A program made the translations under genes and the position numbers. A stretch of DNA of 64,000 nucleotides, taken from Capsicum annuum. Lineage: Eukaryota > Streptophyta > Magnoliopsida > Solanales > Solanaceae. Shown piece by piece: positions 33,877 to 45,482 of this stretch. The stretch is from positions 28,630,875 to 28,694,874 of the forward strand of contig NC_061111.1 in assembly GCF_002878395.1 (NCBI RefSeq), read 5' to 3'. The notes under the pieces are model-generated. The model did not search any database and had not been told where the DNA came from. It saw only the letters and a list, made by a program, of their open reading frames with translations. Every line of letters begins with the position of its first letter. Position 1 is the stretch's first letter.

Positions 33877-34553
33877 ATTCCCTATGACCTTGTGTATCTA
33901 TTTCTTCAGTTCTTTCTCTGGGATCCAAGATATTATCCATATATGGAAGTTCCTCCTAATATTCTCCAAGTTAACCATGCTCGTATCATAGTCTTTTTTC
34001 TTTATGTTACTGTCTTTTGATTTTTGTTATTAACCACTATCCATTAGATTTCCATATATTGTGCAACACCAGCCCTAAAATATAGTAGGATAAAAGCCAC
34101 GACCTACATAACCTAGAGATAAAGCAAAAATAATAATAATAGAGATGTCTATTACTTGAAAGAATCACAGTTATAGCCCTTGAATTTCTTAGAATTCTTG
34201 TAAAGCTCATAGTGTCTGATGAAACTCATCGAATGAAAGCTCAGGTCATAGTATGAGGTGTTAATAGCAGGGAAATCAAACCTACAAAAGAAGCAGAATC
34301 TTTCTGAGTCACTGGAATTAATTGATGGAACAAAAGATATTTGTGATGTGCAGGACTTGCATTATAAGAATACTGATCAAGATTCTTCTCTTACAACACA
34401 TTTTTCCTCTTTTTATATTTACTAATTTACAAAGTGAGATTTCACTTTAGTCAAAACTAACTGCTAAATGATATTAATGTATTCTCACAAGCATATTTAT
34501 TGTATAAAACAAAAATATCTTGCAAGATAAAGACAAGGAATAACAAAAAACTA
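33877..34553. other. Unassigned sequence between COP1 and a MITE-like element
   Basis: AT-rich, with no convincing reading frame, LTR end or RNA gene in either direction. It may be older host or transposon DNA into which COP1 was inserted. Confidence 0.5.
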
Positions 34554-34778
34554 CTCTCTCAATTTCAATATGTTTTTCTATTTTAGATTTGGCATAGATT
34601 TTAAGAAACTAGAGAAGACTCTGGAATCCTATTTTCTTAAGCTAAAGATTTCCTTTAATCTTATGATACTAATTATCATATGGTAAGTTGGAACTAAAGT
34701 GTAGCCAGAAAGGAGAAAGAGGCATTCTTTTGGAAACAAACTAAAAAGGTAAGTAGGACAAACAAATGAAAACAAATA
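34554..34778. mobile_element. Possible Stowaway-like MITE
   Basis: The left end ctctctcaatttcaatatgt resembles the common plant Stowaway end ctccctccgtttcaattt. The right part 'aggacaaacaaatgaaaaca' is roughly its inverted match. A TA precedes the left end. The inverted ends are imperfect, and the right boundary is a guess. Confidence 0.35.
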
Positions 34779-34806
34779 TTAAAATTCAAATAACATACTC
34801 AGATGG

Positions 34807-37250
34807 TGTAATACCCCGTGAAGTCCTAAGTACGAAATTCAGCTCATTTTCCTTTACAAGTCTCAAGACTTAGAAAATTTTTATAAGTGTTCAACACTTA
34901 GACTCATGTTAGACCTCCAAACTTTGGGGATTTACTTGACGACCTTCCTGATCTTCATTTTTGAATTTTCAAGTTGCGTTGCGATGGGGCAAGGTCATAG
35001 TACATCCCGGGTAAGTTTTAAAATTTTTTGGATAGCGTAAGGGTGTGTTTGGGTTTCCAAAATAGAAGCTCTGGGCGATAGGCGAGCCTACAACTAGAGT
35101 AGTTCTCTAAGGTAGGCACCGCCTAGTCTAGTATGGTGGACTTAGCAGGCGCCACCTGGCAACTCCAGTGGGTACCCAGTTTTTCAGCATCCCACCTCCG
35201 TGTTCTTAAGTGCATTTTGGTCCTTTTCCACCCCTATAAAAGCTTCTTAACATGGGATTTAGCCTCCAAAATACCAAAATATAGTGCTTTTGCTGAATTT
35301 CTCTCAAGAACAAGTCAAGGGTTTAATTAAGGGCTTCAAATTCTAAGTCTTTATCACTACTAACTTTCATGGATTCTTAATCTAAGGTATGTGTAGTGTT
35401 CATCCATGGATTTCTTTCGTCCGGGGAGTTCAGAACCAATCTTTAAATATTAAATTATGTTTTGTTTATGGTGATATGATCATTCTCATGTTGGTGTTTG
35501 CTATTTGTTCTATAGAATAGTATTTTGATTGGATTTCATGAAGGTTATGATCATGTTAGTTGGAACACATGAATTGGGTTGCTTAATATAGTGTAAATTT
35601 ATGAAACACACCTATGCCTTAAGGAGTGCGTGCAAGGCGTTTGATAAAATTCCTAAGGAACTAGCAATCATGCAATATAACTAAATTGTGACTAAATGAA
35701 CGATTCATGAGATGTCCCTATGTTCCAATGAATTTCATGTTGATATTGTGTCTTGTAAATATTGTTGGATTATTTATGACCTAGTCTTATGATATTATTC
35801 TATGCTTTATTGCAAATACTACTTATGTACAAGATGTATGATAGCCATGTACTTCATGAAATTTCCTAAGTTATGATATTATGGATTGTTGATGTTGGTC
35901 ATGTATTCAAGTCAGTCATGTCGTGTTAGTTTCCTTCTATTGAGTCCTGGGGGTATTCGTACCCAAAAAATATAGCTGTGTGCCTAGAGCCATGTTATGT
36001 TATCATGATAATATCAGTCAAGCCATGATATATAGAACTCAGTCAGTCATGTGACTCAGAAAACCTTAGAAATCTCATGATCTTAGTAAATTTTTAGATA
36101 GTAGTACTATTCCATCAGTCAACAGAATTCAGTTAATCAGTATATGTACAGTTAGTTAAATTATGTTCACTCTCTTCATATGGGATTAGAAGTTTACTCC
36201 GAGTGAACCCAAGGATGGGAACTCACCTGCCAGTTTAGGGTATGATTCTTAGAAGTCATCCTTGCGTTCTAGAACTACGTAGCCAGCGTAGGTTGAGACA
36301 TCTTAACCTTTCAGATTAGGGTTGATGACGTGTCTTAACCTATCAGTTTGGATTTTCCACCGTTCTCATTTGAGTACCTACTAGAGAAGGGTCACTCACA
36401 ATTGTCCTTACCAGTAGCGTGATATTGACATCCCTTCAGTTGGGGACGAGAATGAACCCCAACTTAGCTATATAAATTATTGGGGTATGTCAATTAAGTA
36501 ACTACCTCCCATGGTTTTAGACTAAGTCTTAGTAAAAGAACTTAAGTATTTCCATCAGATTCAGGACTGTCAGGCACAGTCACCTAGGTTATCAGAACTA
36601 TAGAATCAGTCATGTCACTTATAAATAAACCATGTATTAGTGTTCATACCTAGATATCACGTAATCACAATCTAAGTTATCATGTATGCATGCTTGCACT
36701 CTTATGTTCATATTAGTCAGTCAATTAGCATTTTTATGCATGTAAACCCTTTTGTATTTAGCCTACCCCACTCGTATAATCAGTACTTCCATTTGTACTG
36801 ACACATTTACGCTATGGTGCTTTTGTTATGTTACAACATAGGTTCAGAGATACGAGCCCCAGATCATCAGTATCATTCAATTCGTAGAGTTGCAGTGAGT
36901 CCTCATCCATTCGAGGACGATACTATTTTATTTCATTCATTTTTCTATTCAGTTTTCCTAAACGAAGTTAGTTGGAGACATGTTCCTTCAACTCCTTATT
37001 TCAAAAAGTATTTAGAGGATTTTACATTTATTAGATTTCAGTTGTTTTAGGTACTTGTCACCCATATGGATGTTATGTTTTGTCAGATATTTTATTCAGT
37101 TGAACCTTATGTCCTACTGTTCATATTTTCTACATTATTATGTCATATATTATAGTGTACAGGTACAAATATCAGTCATGGGGTAGCTTGTCGTCCTTCG
37201 GGGTCATAAGCACCGTGTAGTATTCAGGTCTAGAAAATCAAGATGTTACA
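34807..37250 (+). repeat. GYP4 5' LTR
   Basis: Starts tgtaatacc and ends gatgttaca, next to the primer site. The last 100 bp ('cagtcatggggtagcttgtc', 'ccttcggggtcat.agcaccgtgtag') match the GYP3 LTR end on the opposite strand. It is shorter than the GYP3 LTR (2444 bp) and lacks the 82-bp minisatellite. Confidence 0.92.
35235..35242 (+). promoter_or_regulatory. TATA box in the GYP4 LTR
   Basis: tataaaag within 'cacccctataaaagcttctt', about 430 bp into the LTR. This is a good position for the Pol II start of a gypsy LTR. Confidence 0.65.
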
Positions 37251-37254
37251 AACT

Positions 37255-37266
37255 TGGTATCATACC
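37255..37266 (+). other. GYP4 primer-binding site
   Basis: tggtatcatacc, four bases after the LTR. Initiator-Met type with changes (usual tggtatcagagc). Confidence 0.8.
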
Positions 37267-37406
37267 CTAAGGTTCAATAGAGTCCTAGGAAGTCTGAAAG
37301 TCGTATCTAGTAGAGTCTTGTACATGGGTGTGTTGCGTGCCATATTTATGTGTAGGAGGCTACAAGATGTTTTAGGAACAATTTCCCTTTTTTTAGTATT
37401 TATGTC

Positions 37407-38430
37407 ATGATAGTGAGAAGAAACCAGCTAGCTCCTCAGCCCGAAGATCCTTTGGGAGAGCATGTTTCTCATGCAGAGTTTAGAGCCGTATTCACCACAC
37501 TTTCTCAGTCTGTGGTAGCCCAAAATGAATGGCCACTAGTTATTTCAACCAATCCACTGGCCAATTTCGCAGCAACTAGGATTCGGTACTTTACCCGAAT
37601 GAACCCTCCATCTTTCTTTGGGTCTAAGTCTAATGAAGACCCTCAAGAATTTGTTAACCAAGTTCAGAAGGTCATAGACATCATGGGAGTTACTATTGTT
37701 TAGAGCACCGAGTTAGCCGCATACACGTTACAATATATTGGTCACACTTGGTACAAATAGTGGAAGTCTGAGAGGTTAGAGGATGCATGTCCTATAAAGA
37801 GGGAGGAATTTGTCACAGCTTCCATAGACAGATTCTTTCCCCAAGAGCTGAGGGAGGCCAAAGTTCTTGAGTTCATCAACCTCAGGTAGGGAAATATGAC
37901 TTTTAAAGAGTATTTTCTCAGATTTACTCATTTATTTAGATATGCCCCTCATGTGGTTGCAAACAACAGGGCTAAGATGAGCAAGTTAGTATCAGGGGTG
38001 AATGATAGCGTGGTACATAAGTGTAGGTCTGCAATGCTGAAAAACGATATGACTTTAGCTAGGCTGATGATCCATGCTCAGCAAATAGAGGAGCTAAAGG
38101 TTAGGAATAGGGAGAGGCAGAACAAGAGAGCAAGATCAGGCAATTTTAGTTTTTCTCAATCCAAATACGAGGGAGAAAACCGTTCACAGGTTCATCCTAA
38201 GCCAATAGTTCTAGATCCTTTCTTCGCCAGTGCCCCAGTACCAAAATTTAGAGATAGAAACATAGATAGAGCACCAGGCTCTAAGTCTTAGGGCAGTGTT
38301 AGCAGTGCCTGAACTAATCCACTATGTCAGACTTGTGGTAAGAACCATAAGGGTATTTACAAAGTCTGTAGTGATGTATATTTTGGTTATGTCAAGCCAG
38401 GACATAGGATTAGAGAGTTTCCACATTCAG
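37407..38430 (+). pseudogene. GYP4 gag (decayed)
   Basis: Starts at the ATG at 37407 ('MIVRRNQLAPQPEDPLGEHV', 'SHAEFRAVFTTLSQSVV'). The capsid region contains 'YFTRMNPPSFFGSKSNEDPQ', 'QVQKVIDIMGVT', 'DRFFPQELREAKVLEFINLR', 'MTFKEYFLRFTHLFRYAPHV', 'AKMSKLVSGVND'. A basic segment (38100-38290) precedes a poor zinc knuckle ('CQTCGKNHKG', 'YVKPGHRI'). Stops at about 37701, 37758 and 38289 break the frame. Close to GYP3 gag. Confidence 0.88.
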
Positions 38431-38539
38431 GTCTACAAGGTCAGCAAAATTGTTCTATAGCCCAGTTCGGTTGACCAAATCAGCAGGGTCTCAGTTCCAA
38501 TGCTACTGATGGCCAACCCCCAAACAGACTCTATGTTCT

Positions 38540-39060
38540 TCAGACCCGACAGGATCAGGAAAATTCTCTTGATGTCATTAATTGTACATTACAGATTTTC
38601 TATGTTTATGTTTATTCTTTGCTAGAACTAGGTGCATCCTTGTGTTTTGTTACTCCTTACATAGCTGGCAATTTCAGAATCAATCTCAAAATTTTAGCAG
38701 AGCCCTTTTCAGTCTCTACCCCAGTGGGTAAAACCATCATTGCTCAGTGAGTATACAGGAACTGTCTGGTTATGAGTTTTAGAAAGCCATATCAGCAGAT
38801 TTAGTCGAGTTAGAGATGACTGATTTTGATATTACTCTAGGCACGGATTGGCTTCATTCCTGCTATGCCACAGTCGACTGTAGAAATAGGATAGTCCAGT
38901 TTCAATTCCTGAATGAGCCCTTCCTAGAGTGGAAGGGTAGTACTTTATCTTTCAGGGGTTAACTTGTTTCCTACCTTCGGGCAAGGAAAATAATTACTAA
39001 GGGGTGTGTGTATCATCTCGTGCATGCTAAAGATTCCAGTTCTGAATCTCCTAGTTTTGA
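38540..39060 (+). pseudogene. GYP4 aspartic protease (decayed)
   Basis: The protease core reads 'YSLLELGASLCFVTPYIAGN', where the active site would normally be LDxGA; the aspartate is replaced by glutamate. Then 'EPFSVSTPVGKTIIAQ' and 'VYRNCLVM'. Further downstream 'GTDWLHSCYATVDCRNRIV' type sequence is readable (about 38845-38900) with frameshifts. Confidence 0.8.
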
Positions 39061-39623
39061 ATTAGTCCCAATGGTTAATTAATATTCAGATGTCGTTCCC
39101 AAAGATCTTCCAGGCATTCCTCCCAAAAAGAAAACAGACTTTGGCATAGACCTTCTCCCAGATACTCAGCCTATTTTTTTTCCGCCATATAGATAGCACT
39201 AGTAGTACTCAAGGAACTGAAAGATTAGTTGAAGGATCTCTTAGATAAGGGATTCATTAGGCCTAGTATATCCCTATGGGGTGCACCAGTCTTATTCATG
39301 TACAAGAAAGACTATTCTCTTAGGATGTGTATCGATTACCGTCAGCTCAACAAAGTTATGGTCAAGAATAGGTATCTACTTCCTATAATAGAGGACTTGT
39401 TTGACCAACTTCAGGGTGCCAGTTATTTCGCCAAGATAGACCTCAGATCAAGCTACCATCATCTTCTAGTTAGAGAGTATAACTTTCTGAAGACAGTAGT
39501 CCGTACTCAGTATGGTCACTTTGAATTTCTAGTGATGTCTTTTGGTCTTACCAATGCCCCTGCAGCTTTCATGGACTTGATGAAATGTTTGTTCAAGAAT
39601 TACTTGGACATGTTCCTCATAAT
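39061..39623 (+). pseudogene. GYP4 reverse transcriptase, N-terminal half
   Basis: RT from 'FPKDLPGIPPK'-type linker residues through '[20 protein letters not shown]', '[19 protein letters not shown]', '[20 protein letters not shown]', '[20 protein letters not shown]' to '[11 protein letters not shown]' at 39623. The sequence then switches to the ATH2 LTR, just before the expected active-site motif (FIDD). The piece 39229-39623 is a continuous reading frame. Confidence 0.92.
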
Positions 39624-40985
39624 TGATAACGCTCAAACTACACTCTTGAATGGGTGTAAGCAATCGTTGTCAATATAAAACCCAACTAGGTTGGGGTTGA
39701 ATCACACAAGGAATAGATATGAACTCAAGTTGCTTACGAAATAATTCACTGGTAGTTTACTGTTTCCTGAAATGGGGGTTTAAATTTCTCATACAATTGT
39801 TAGTCACTTTAAAATTAATGTTTGTAACCAATATTTTATGAAATAACTGGGATTATGTTAACTAGGGTTTATGGTACATGATAGATGCTACAAATAACTT
39901 AAGGTTCTCACGCTGGTTAGGATGATAAGCTATCTCTATCGATGGTATGATCAAATTTCTCTTGACCTATTCAAGCATCTAATTTCTTAATTCTCTCGAA
40001 CTTAGGGAATCACAACTCACTGCCTAGATTTTACCTCAGGTTAATCAACCTTGTTACAATGTTGATTATTAAACGAAGCCTTTCTGAGTCTCTGTCGATA
40101 ATTCACTTCCTATTATTTATGATTTCTTTCTCAAGCAAACCAAATTAGGTACGCCTATTGTTTGCAACCAACAGACATAAGTTATAATATCAGAATTACA
40201 AAGAAATCCTAACACCAATTAAACCTTGAGTAATTAATTAACACCTTATATGACCTAACCCTAGATCCCACAATCCAGGTTAAAGATGTTTAGCCACTCA
40301 TGATGCAAGAGATAAGCACATAAGTTGAATTCAAAATTGAAAGGATTAACTTACAAAGATGAATGAAATAAAAAGTGAACTTGTATTTGAATCACAAGGC
40401 TAAACTCAAAAATATTGTTCTTGAGATTGATAGAGAGAAAAGTTGTATGTTGTAAGATAGATGGATAATGGATTCTTGAATAAATAATAATAAAAAGCCT
40501 AAAAAACCCTTAAATAGTCAACCCTAAATAAGGAAATAAAATTAAGGTTTCGGATTAGATGACGGCGCCCGTGATCACCTATCATGATCTTGACGGCCTA
40601 TCACAGACGTCGTTAACTTCTCTGCAAATTCAACTCCTACTACCAAAGTTTGATGACCGTTGTGACGCCCTATCATCATCTGGATGGCGTTTCATGATTG
40701 CCACCATAAAAAGTACTGTATCTTTACATCCTTTGTTTGAGGTTGACGGCCTCCGTGACAGCCTATCACCAAGTTGATAGTGTGTCGTGGATGTCGTTGA
40801 CTACACTTAGCTCTCTATTTGATTCTGATTTTATGATTTTTCTTTCCTTTATTTGTGGTTCCCCCTCTTTTCTACTTTTGCTGCAAGATCAAAGTAAAAT
40901 AATCAAAATCGACTAAAGTTGCTCAAGACTTTGCAATTACTTAGAGTTAAAAGCTTCAAATGTGTTAGCATGAGCTCACACATCA
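39624..40985 (-). repeat. ATH2 3' LTR
   Basis: The plus strand runs from tgataacgctc to cacatca. On the minus strand the end 'cccaacctagttgggtt' matches the end of the ATH1 LTR ('cccaacccagttg'), while the beginning differs, so it is a different subfamily. A cluster of dyad motifs (gacggc, gatcacctatcatgatc, gtgacagcctatcac) lies at 40560-40800. Confidence 0.9.
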
Positions 40986-41020
40986 ATACCCTCAACTTAA
41001 ACAATTGCTTGTCCTCAAGC
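40986..41020 (-). other. ATH2 hairpin and polypurine tract
   Basis: On the minus strand, gcttgaggacaagc (41020-41007) forms a perfect 5-bp hairpin. It is followed, after five bases and a short T run, by aagttgagggtat (40998-40986) and then the 3' LTR. Same layout as ATH1. Confidence 0.78.
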
Positions 41021-42310
41021 AACCATAACATAACTAAGATTATACAAAGTATAATTTGGCAGCTAACTACTCATATCAGTTCAGAATACATGCCCTATCT
41101 CCACGATTAGTCAAATTAAGACCAACTTTGTCTATTATTTAAAAACACCCATGCAACTCACAAGGATTAAGATATGGAAAAAATTTCAGCAATAACAACC
41201 CAACATATACACAAATCACATTACCTGAACAAGACAGTGATTAGCAACATACTTAGTGTGCCCTCGCAACGAAGAAATCCCTTTTTCACTCATATCAGAA
41301 TTTATAAACACATGAATAAATACAAGACTCAATCTCAGAACAAAATTCCAGCCTTGCACATTAAATTCCATAGGATTACACTTATAGTCAGTACCTAAGT
41401 CTTCAGAGAGGTCAATTAGGATCACTATAGGACTAATGTCAACCTTGTAACATAGGCTAGGGGCTGGTATGATATTCATGGGTATTTCAGAGTGACTAAG
41501 CCTCCTTGGCACTACCTTAACTCTTAGGGTTTCAACTTTTAACCTTCTTTTCTTCCCTCTTTTATTGGTCATGCATACTTAAGATGGGTGTTGTCGCTTC
41601 AATTATCAGGTCACTATTTTATTTTTATCATTTTTCACACAGATTTCTCTTTCCTCCTTTCTTTTTCGCCGCACCCAACTTTTTATTCATTCTTATTATT
41701 CTACCTCTCTTCATACACATATTGCATCAAGCACCCCTATAATAGCCACCCTCAACTTAGGTTATTTGCCTAAGTCAAGGTGCATAGTGTCTAAGGAGGA
41801 TTATGGCCAAGACAGGTTCATTGTGATGTAACGGGAAGGTGAAAGGTGTAAAACAAAGAAATAGGCTATTTAGGCTCAAATAGGGATCAAGGGATATTAT
41901 TCACATTGGGATGGTCATTTGGGCTAAAATGGGCTAACATGCAAAAATGGCCTATGATCCTTTCCTAACGCCTATCCGATGACTATGGAATGACTAACAG
42001 GGAAAAATTAAGATTCAACACACAACAAGAACTGAGTAAGACCTTACACGCACATGGCACAAAAGTATATCGCATATCACTACTTATCTGGTTCATGCAC
42101 TTGCTTAACATAATCCATTCATTTGCAATACTAATGCCAAAAAATGATACACAGTGGTCACAATGGATGCAATTTACAAAATACACATTAGATCAGATCA
42201 CTAGAGAGGCACTCAAAAATCACAAAATAAGCTAACTGCCTCAAGTGCTTGTACGACTCCTAATTATCTACAGAAGATGTTACAACAATAATTTACCTTA
42301 CACCCTCAAC
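41021..42310 (-). other. ATH2 3' untranslated region
   Basis: Non-coding stretch between the 3' gene and the hairpin. Short frames in it have no recognisable content. Two 'caccctcaactta' type segments (near 41750 and 42300) resemble the polypurine-tract region, as in ATH1. Confidence 0.65.
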
Positions 42311-43853
42311 TTAAGAATCAAAAATAAAATGTACTAAGGGTTGGGGTATACCTGAAGACAACCAAGCACTTGGATCTTGGGTCTTTGACCCTTCTTCTAT
42401 CTCATCTGTAGTCTTTTCTCCACTCAAAGCATCTGGCTTTGCGGTGGTTGGAACCTAGATAGATGAAGGACTTGCAGCCCTAGCTATGATGGCTTCTTCC
42501 TATTTATCATTATCAGCCAGGAACTCCAATCTTGCCTTTTTCAACTCTTTCTTTTTTGCCTTCTTCTTTTCCTTCTTTTATACTTTTCTTTCTTTTTCCC
42601 TATCCTGCTCTTCTCTCTTATTCTTGCTTTTCTTTTCCTCTTTTTCCTTTTTTTCTTTGAGGTGTCTGCAGTGAGATCACATATAGGAATTTATTCCTCC
42701 AATTTTTCCACAGCCGGACCTGTTGGCATCATAATTTGGTGCTGCTGTTGCACCCCAAAATCTGTCTTTACTTTATTCAACGTAGCCCTGAATGAAACAA
42801 GATTAACACTTGTCATCTTCTTTGCCCGAGCATCAAATTTATTCTTCAAATCTGTAACTCTCACAAACAATGTCACAAAATGCTCTAGTGCATCCTTGGT
42901 TCTTTTGTCCATTGCAACAGCAACCTATTTGGCGAAGGCATGTAGCGATGCCTTACACCACTTGGCTTGCTTAGCCACTTTCCTAATATCAATCAGCTGA
43001 AATGCAGAACCTGCTACTGCTGGAGGAACTAATGGGTTGGCTTCAGTCTCAGGCACAGAAGTTACCTGTGTTGAAGAATTCTGCATATTTATATGAGGTG
43101 CTACACCTGTCTCTATAATCGGAGGGTCTGCTGCTATCTCTGTACCACTGTCAAGTCTAGGTCCTAGCTGAATCTCATCAAACCGAATAGGGTTGTGAGT
43201 CTTTCAAGCACGGATGTCTTCATCAACTACTATAATCTTTGGCACCTCAGCAGCTCTGCATGGATCTGTATTAAGACACGAAAAAGGATAAGTAGTGTCG
43301 ATCCTCGACATCCTGATCTTTATCTCATCTGCAATGATTTCACCGAAGTTCAAGGGAAGCTTGTCCATAAATATTGCTACAAAAATAGCACGTTCATGAC
43401 CCAGAATATTGTCTCCCTCAGTAGGCATTAGCCAAAATCGCATTATGCCCCACCAAAATATTGTATCCTGAGTTAACGAGGACTTACAAATTCTCTCATT
43501 TAGGTTTTTCACCCAAGACGGTTCTCTGTCAGCGATGATGTTGGCAAACCAAGGATGTTATTTTTCTATATTCTTTATCCGAGCATAAAATAATGGTGTG
43601 GTGGCCTGAAAAATAAAGTCGACGTCGTGCAAGAACCTGTTGATGGTTCTAGTCGAGATATCAATGCTTACACCCCTCACTTGAACTCTCACAAGAAGAG
43701 GTTGATCTGCTACTTTGGACTCTGCTTCTTCTTTATCTTTCTGAGCAAGGGTTCCTCCTTCTCGTAGTCAAATTCCTCATTGAAGATCTTATGACGTACA
43801 TTATCTTTGGCCGTTTTCTTTGGTTCTGTAGGACTCTTTCTTTTAGGTGCCAT
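42311..43853 (-). pseudogene. ATH2 extra 3' gene (decayed)
   Basis: Counterpart of the ATH1 gene at 22269-24280. It starts at 43853 with a basic segment ('MAPKRKSPTEPKKTAKDNV'). The conserved domain is at 43204-43512 ('FWWGIMRFWLMPTEGDNIL', 'GHERAIFVAIFMDKLPLNFG'). Then a possible coiled-coil part at 42691-42912 ('LFVRVTDLKNKFDARAKKM') and a very Lys/Glu-rich tail (42480-42660), ending near 42311. Frameshifted at about 43750 and elsewhere. The domain resembles the putative plant transposon protein family; no membrane segment is visible. Confidence 0.65.
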
Positions 43854-44920
43854 TTTAGAGTACCTGGAGACATTACAAGAATGTTAGTCAATCCTAAAGA
43901 TCACCAACACAAGTACATTAATCATTTAAGCTCACTTATGTTTCAGGATCCAGGTGTGAGCCAATTCTTAATAAGCCATCACGACTGTGACAGCTTGTCA
44001 TAATTTCCATCAACCTCAGAAAGAACCCATCAAATTTTTGCCATTTTGTGACGAAATTCATTATAGTCTGTCACAACCGTGATAACCTATAACGAATGTC
44101 GTCAGCTCTAGACAGAACCAACTTTAATTTGTTTAGAGCTTGACGACATTCCTGATAGGCCATCATGATTGTGATAGCTTGTCATGGATGTCATCACACT
44201 TACCAGAACTCAGTTTTACCTTTAATCAAATTTTTGCTCAAGATTCACTTCAATTTGAATTATGAGCTAATTTTTCAAACCTTGGGCTTGCACAGCAAAT
44301 CCTAGGTGCGATTCTAGATCTTTTTCACCTTGATCTTGGTTTAAGCATCTTTGGGACTTGGGTTAACTTTCATTCATCATATATTATAAGAAAATAAGAT
44401 TTAGAGTAGAGTATACCTGATGGAGCTCTTAAACTAAAGTCACACACCAAAGGAAGAGTGAAGGAGAAAGATTTTCTTGAATTTTTTTATGCAACCCACA
44501 CACAAAGGAATATTGTATTTGTTGGAGAATTTTTTCTAAGAATGGAAACTATTTTTACTACGGAAAGAAATAACTAAAGAAAAAGAAGTGGAAATCAGCA
44601 GAAATTTGAAAAGACTCACAATTTAAGCCGGGTTGGATCTGATTAAAATTAGGCCCAATTTTCATATTTTAGGCTTTGTGCTGATGACAATTTGTGATGG
44701 CTTGTCATGGTTATGATAGCCCATCACGATTGTCGTCAATAGTAGGCAGAGAATTTCTCAAGTCTGATCTACCTGACGGCATTCGTGATAGCTTGTCATA
44801 ATTGTGACGGTTTGTCACGGATGTCGTCATGACCTTCCAGCTAACCCTTTTCATTTTTCTACCTTCTCTATGCTAAATCCTAATTTTAAAAATAAAACAC
44901 TTTCTCAAACATAAAAATTC
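43854..44920 (-). other. ATH2 spacer with dyad motifs
   Basis: Corresponds to the ATH1 spacer 20892-22268. It has two clusters of short inverted motifs (43960-44200 and 44690-44840), such as 'gtgacagcttgtcata', 'gatagcccatcacgat' and 'gtgacggtttgtcac'. No coding signal is seen. Confidence 0.7.
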
Positions 44921-44943
44921 TGGGTTGCCTCCCATTAGCGCCT
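44921..44943 (-). promoter_or_regulatory. Conserved gcgct...ggcaaccca hairpin motif of ATH2
   Basis: The minus strand reads gcgctaatgggaggcaaccca, with tggg/ccca able to pair. In ATH1 the motif lies about 160 bp after the integrase stop; here it lies only about 40 bp after the protease frame, which exposes the pol deletion. Confidence 0.7.
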
Positions 44944-44981
44944 GTTTTACTATCGCAGCATGACTGGGTTCTCTTGACTAC

Positions 44982-45482
44982 TCAGAATTCGCCAAGATAA
45001 CCTGTTGACACACCTTTTTCATCCTCATAGAAGACGTCAATGACTAAGAAGACATTCATATCATTTTTCTGTGACATGGGTTGATGCATTTTGAATTTTG
45101 TCTCGTTTTTACCGAGCCTAAACTTAAGCTCATTCAACTCCATGTTAACTATTACCCTTCCTATTGCAAAGAATGGTCTTCCCAAGATAATGGGTACCTC
45201 AAAGTTCACATCACAATCCAGCACCACAAAATCAGCAGGAAGAATAAAGTTTGGTACTTTCACCAATACATCATGCAAAATTCCAACAGGCTACTTTTTT
45301 GACCTATCTGCCAGCACCAGTCGCATGTTAGTAGGTGTTGGATCTTCTAAGCCCAGTATCTTACATACAGCCAGTGGCATTAGATTCACGCTGGCACCTA
45401 AATCACATAATGCCTTTGCAACATCTAGAGAACGAACTTTGCATGGAATAGTGAATGCACCTGGGTCAGCCTTCTTTTGCAT
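44982..45482 (-). pseudogene. ATH2 aspartic protease
   Basis: Better preserved than in ATH1. 'MQKKADPGAFTIPC', 'LCDLGASVNLMPLAV' (active site DLGAS, about 45380-45400), 'LVLADRSKK', one stop at about 45288-45290, 'MHDVLVKVPNFILPADFVV', 'FEVPIILGRPFFAIGRVIVN' (flap and C-terminal part), and 'KFKMHQPMSQ', then the frame runs out at 44982. In a full Athila the RT would follow about 100 residues later; here the spacer follows. Confidence 0.88.

Larger units (their letters stand above)
34807..39623 (+). mobile_element. GYP4, 5' half of a Tekay/Del gypsy element
   Basis: A 5' LTR (34807-37250), initiator-Met primer site, gag, protease and the first half of RT. It is cut at 39623 by ATH2. The remainder (rest of RT, RNase H, integrase, 3' LTR) would be expected to the right of ATH2 but is not in the window; the assembly gap intervenes. 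The LTR end and the gag start match GYP3 closely, so the two belong to one family. Confidence 0.88.

Noticed and set aside
33877..34553. Possible host gene between COP1 and GYP4
   Set aside because: No frame of useful length, no splice-consistent exon set and no familiar motif; left as unassigned.
41174..41773. Several frames of 60-118 codons on both strands
   Set aside because: They lie in the ATH2 3' untranslated region, overlap one another, and show no conserved domain.
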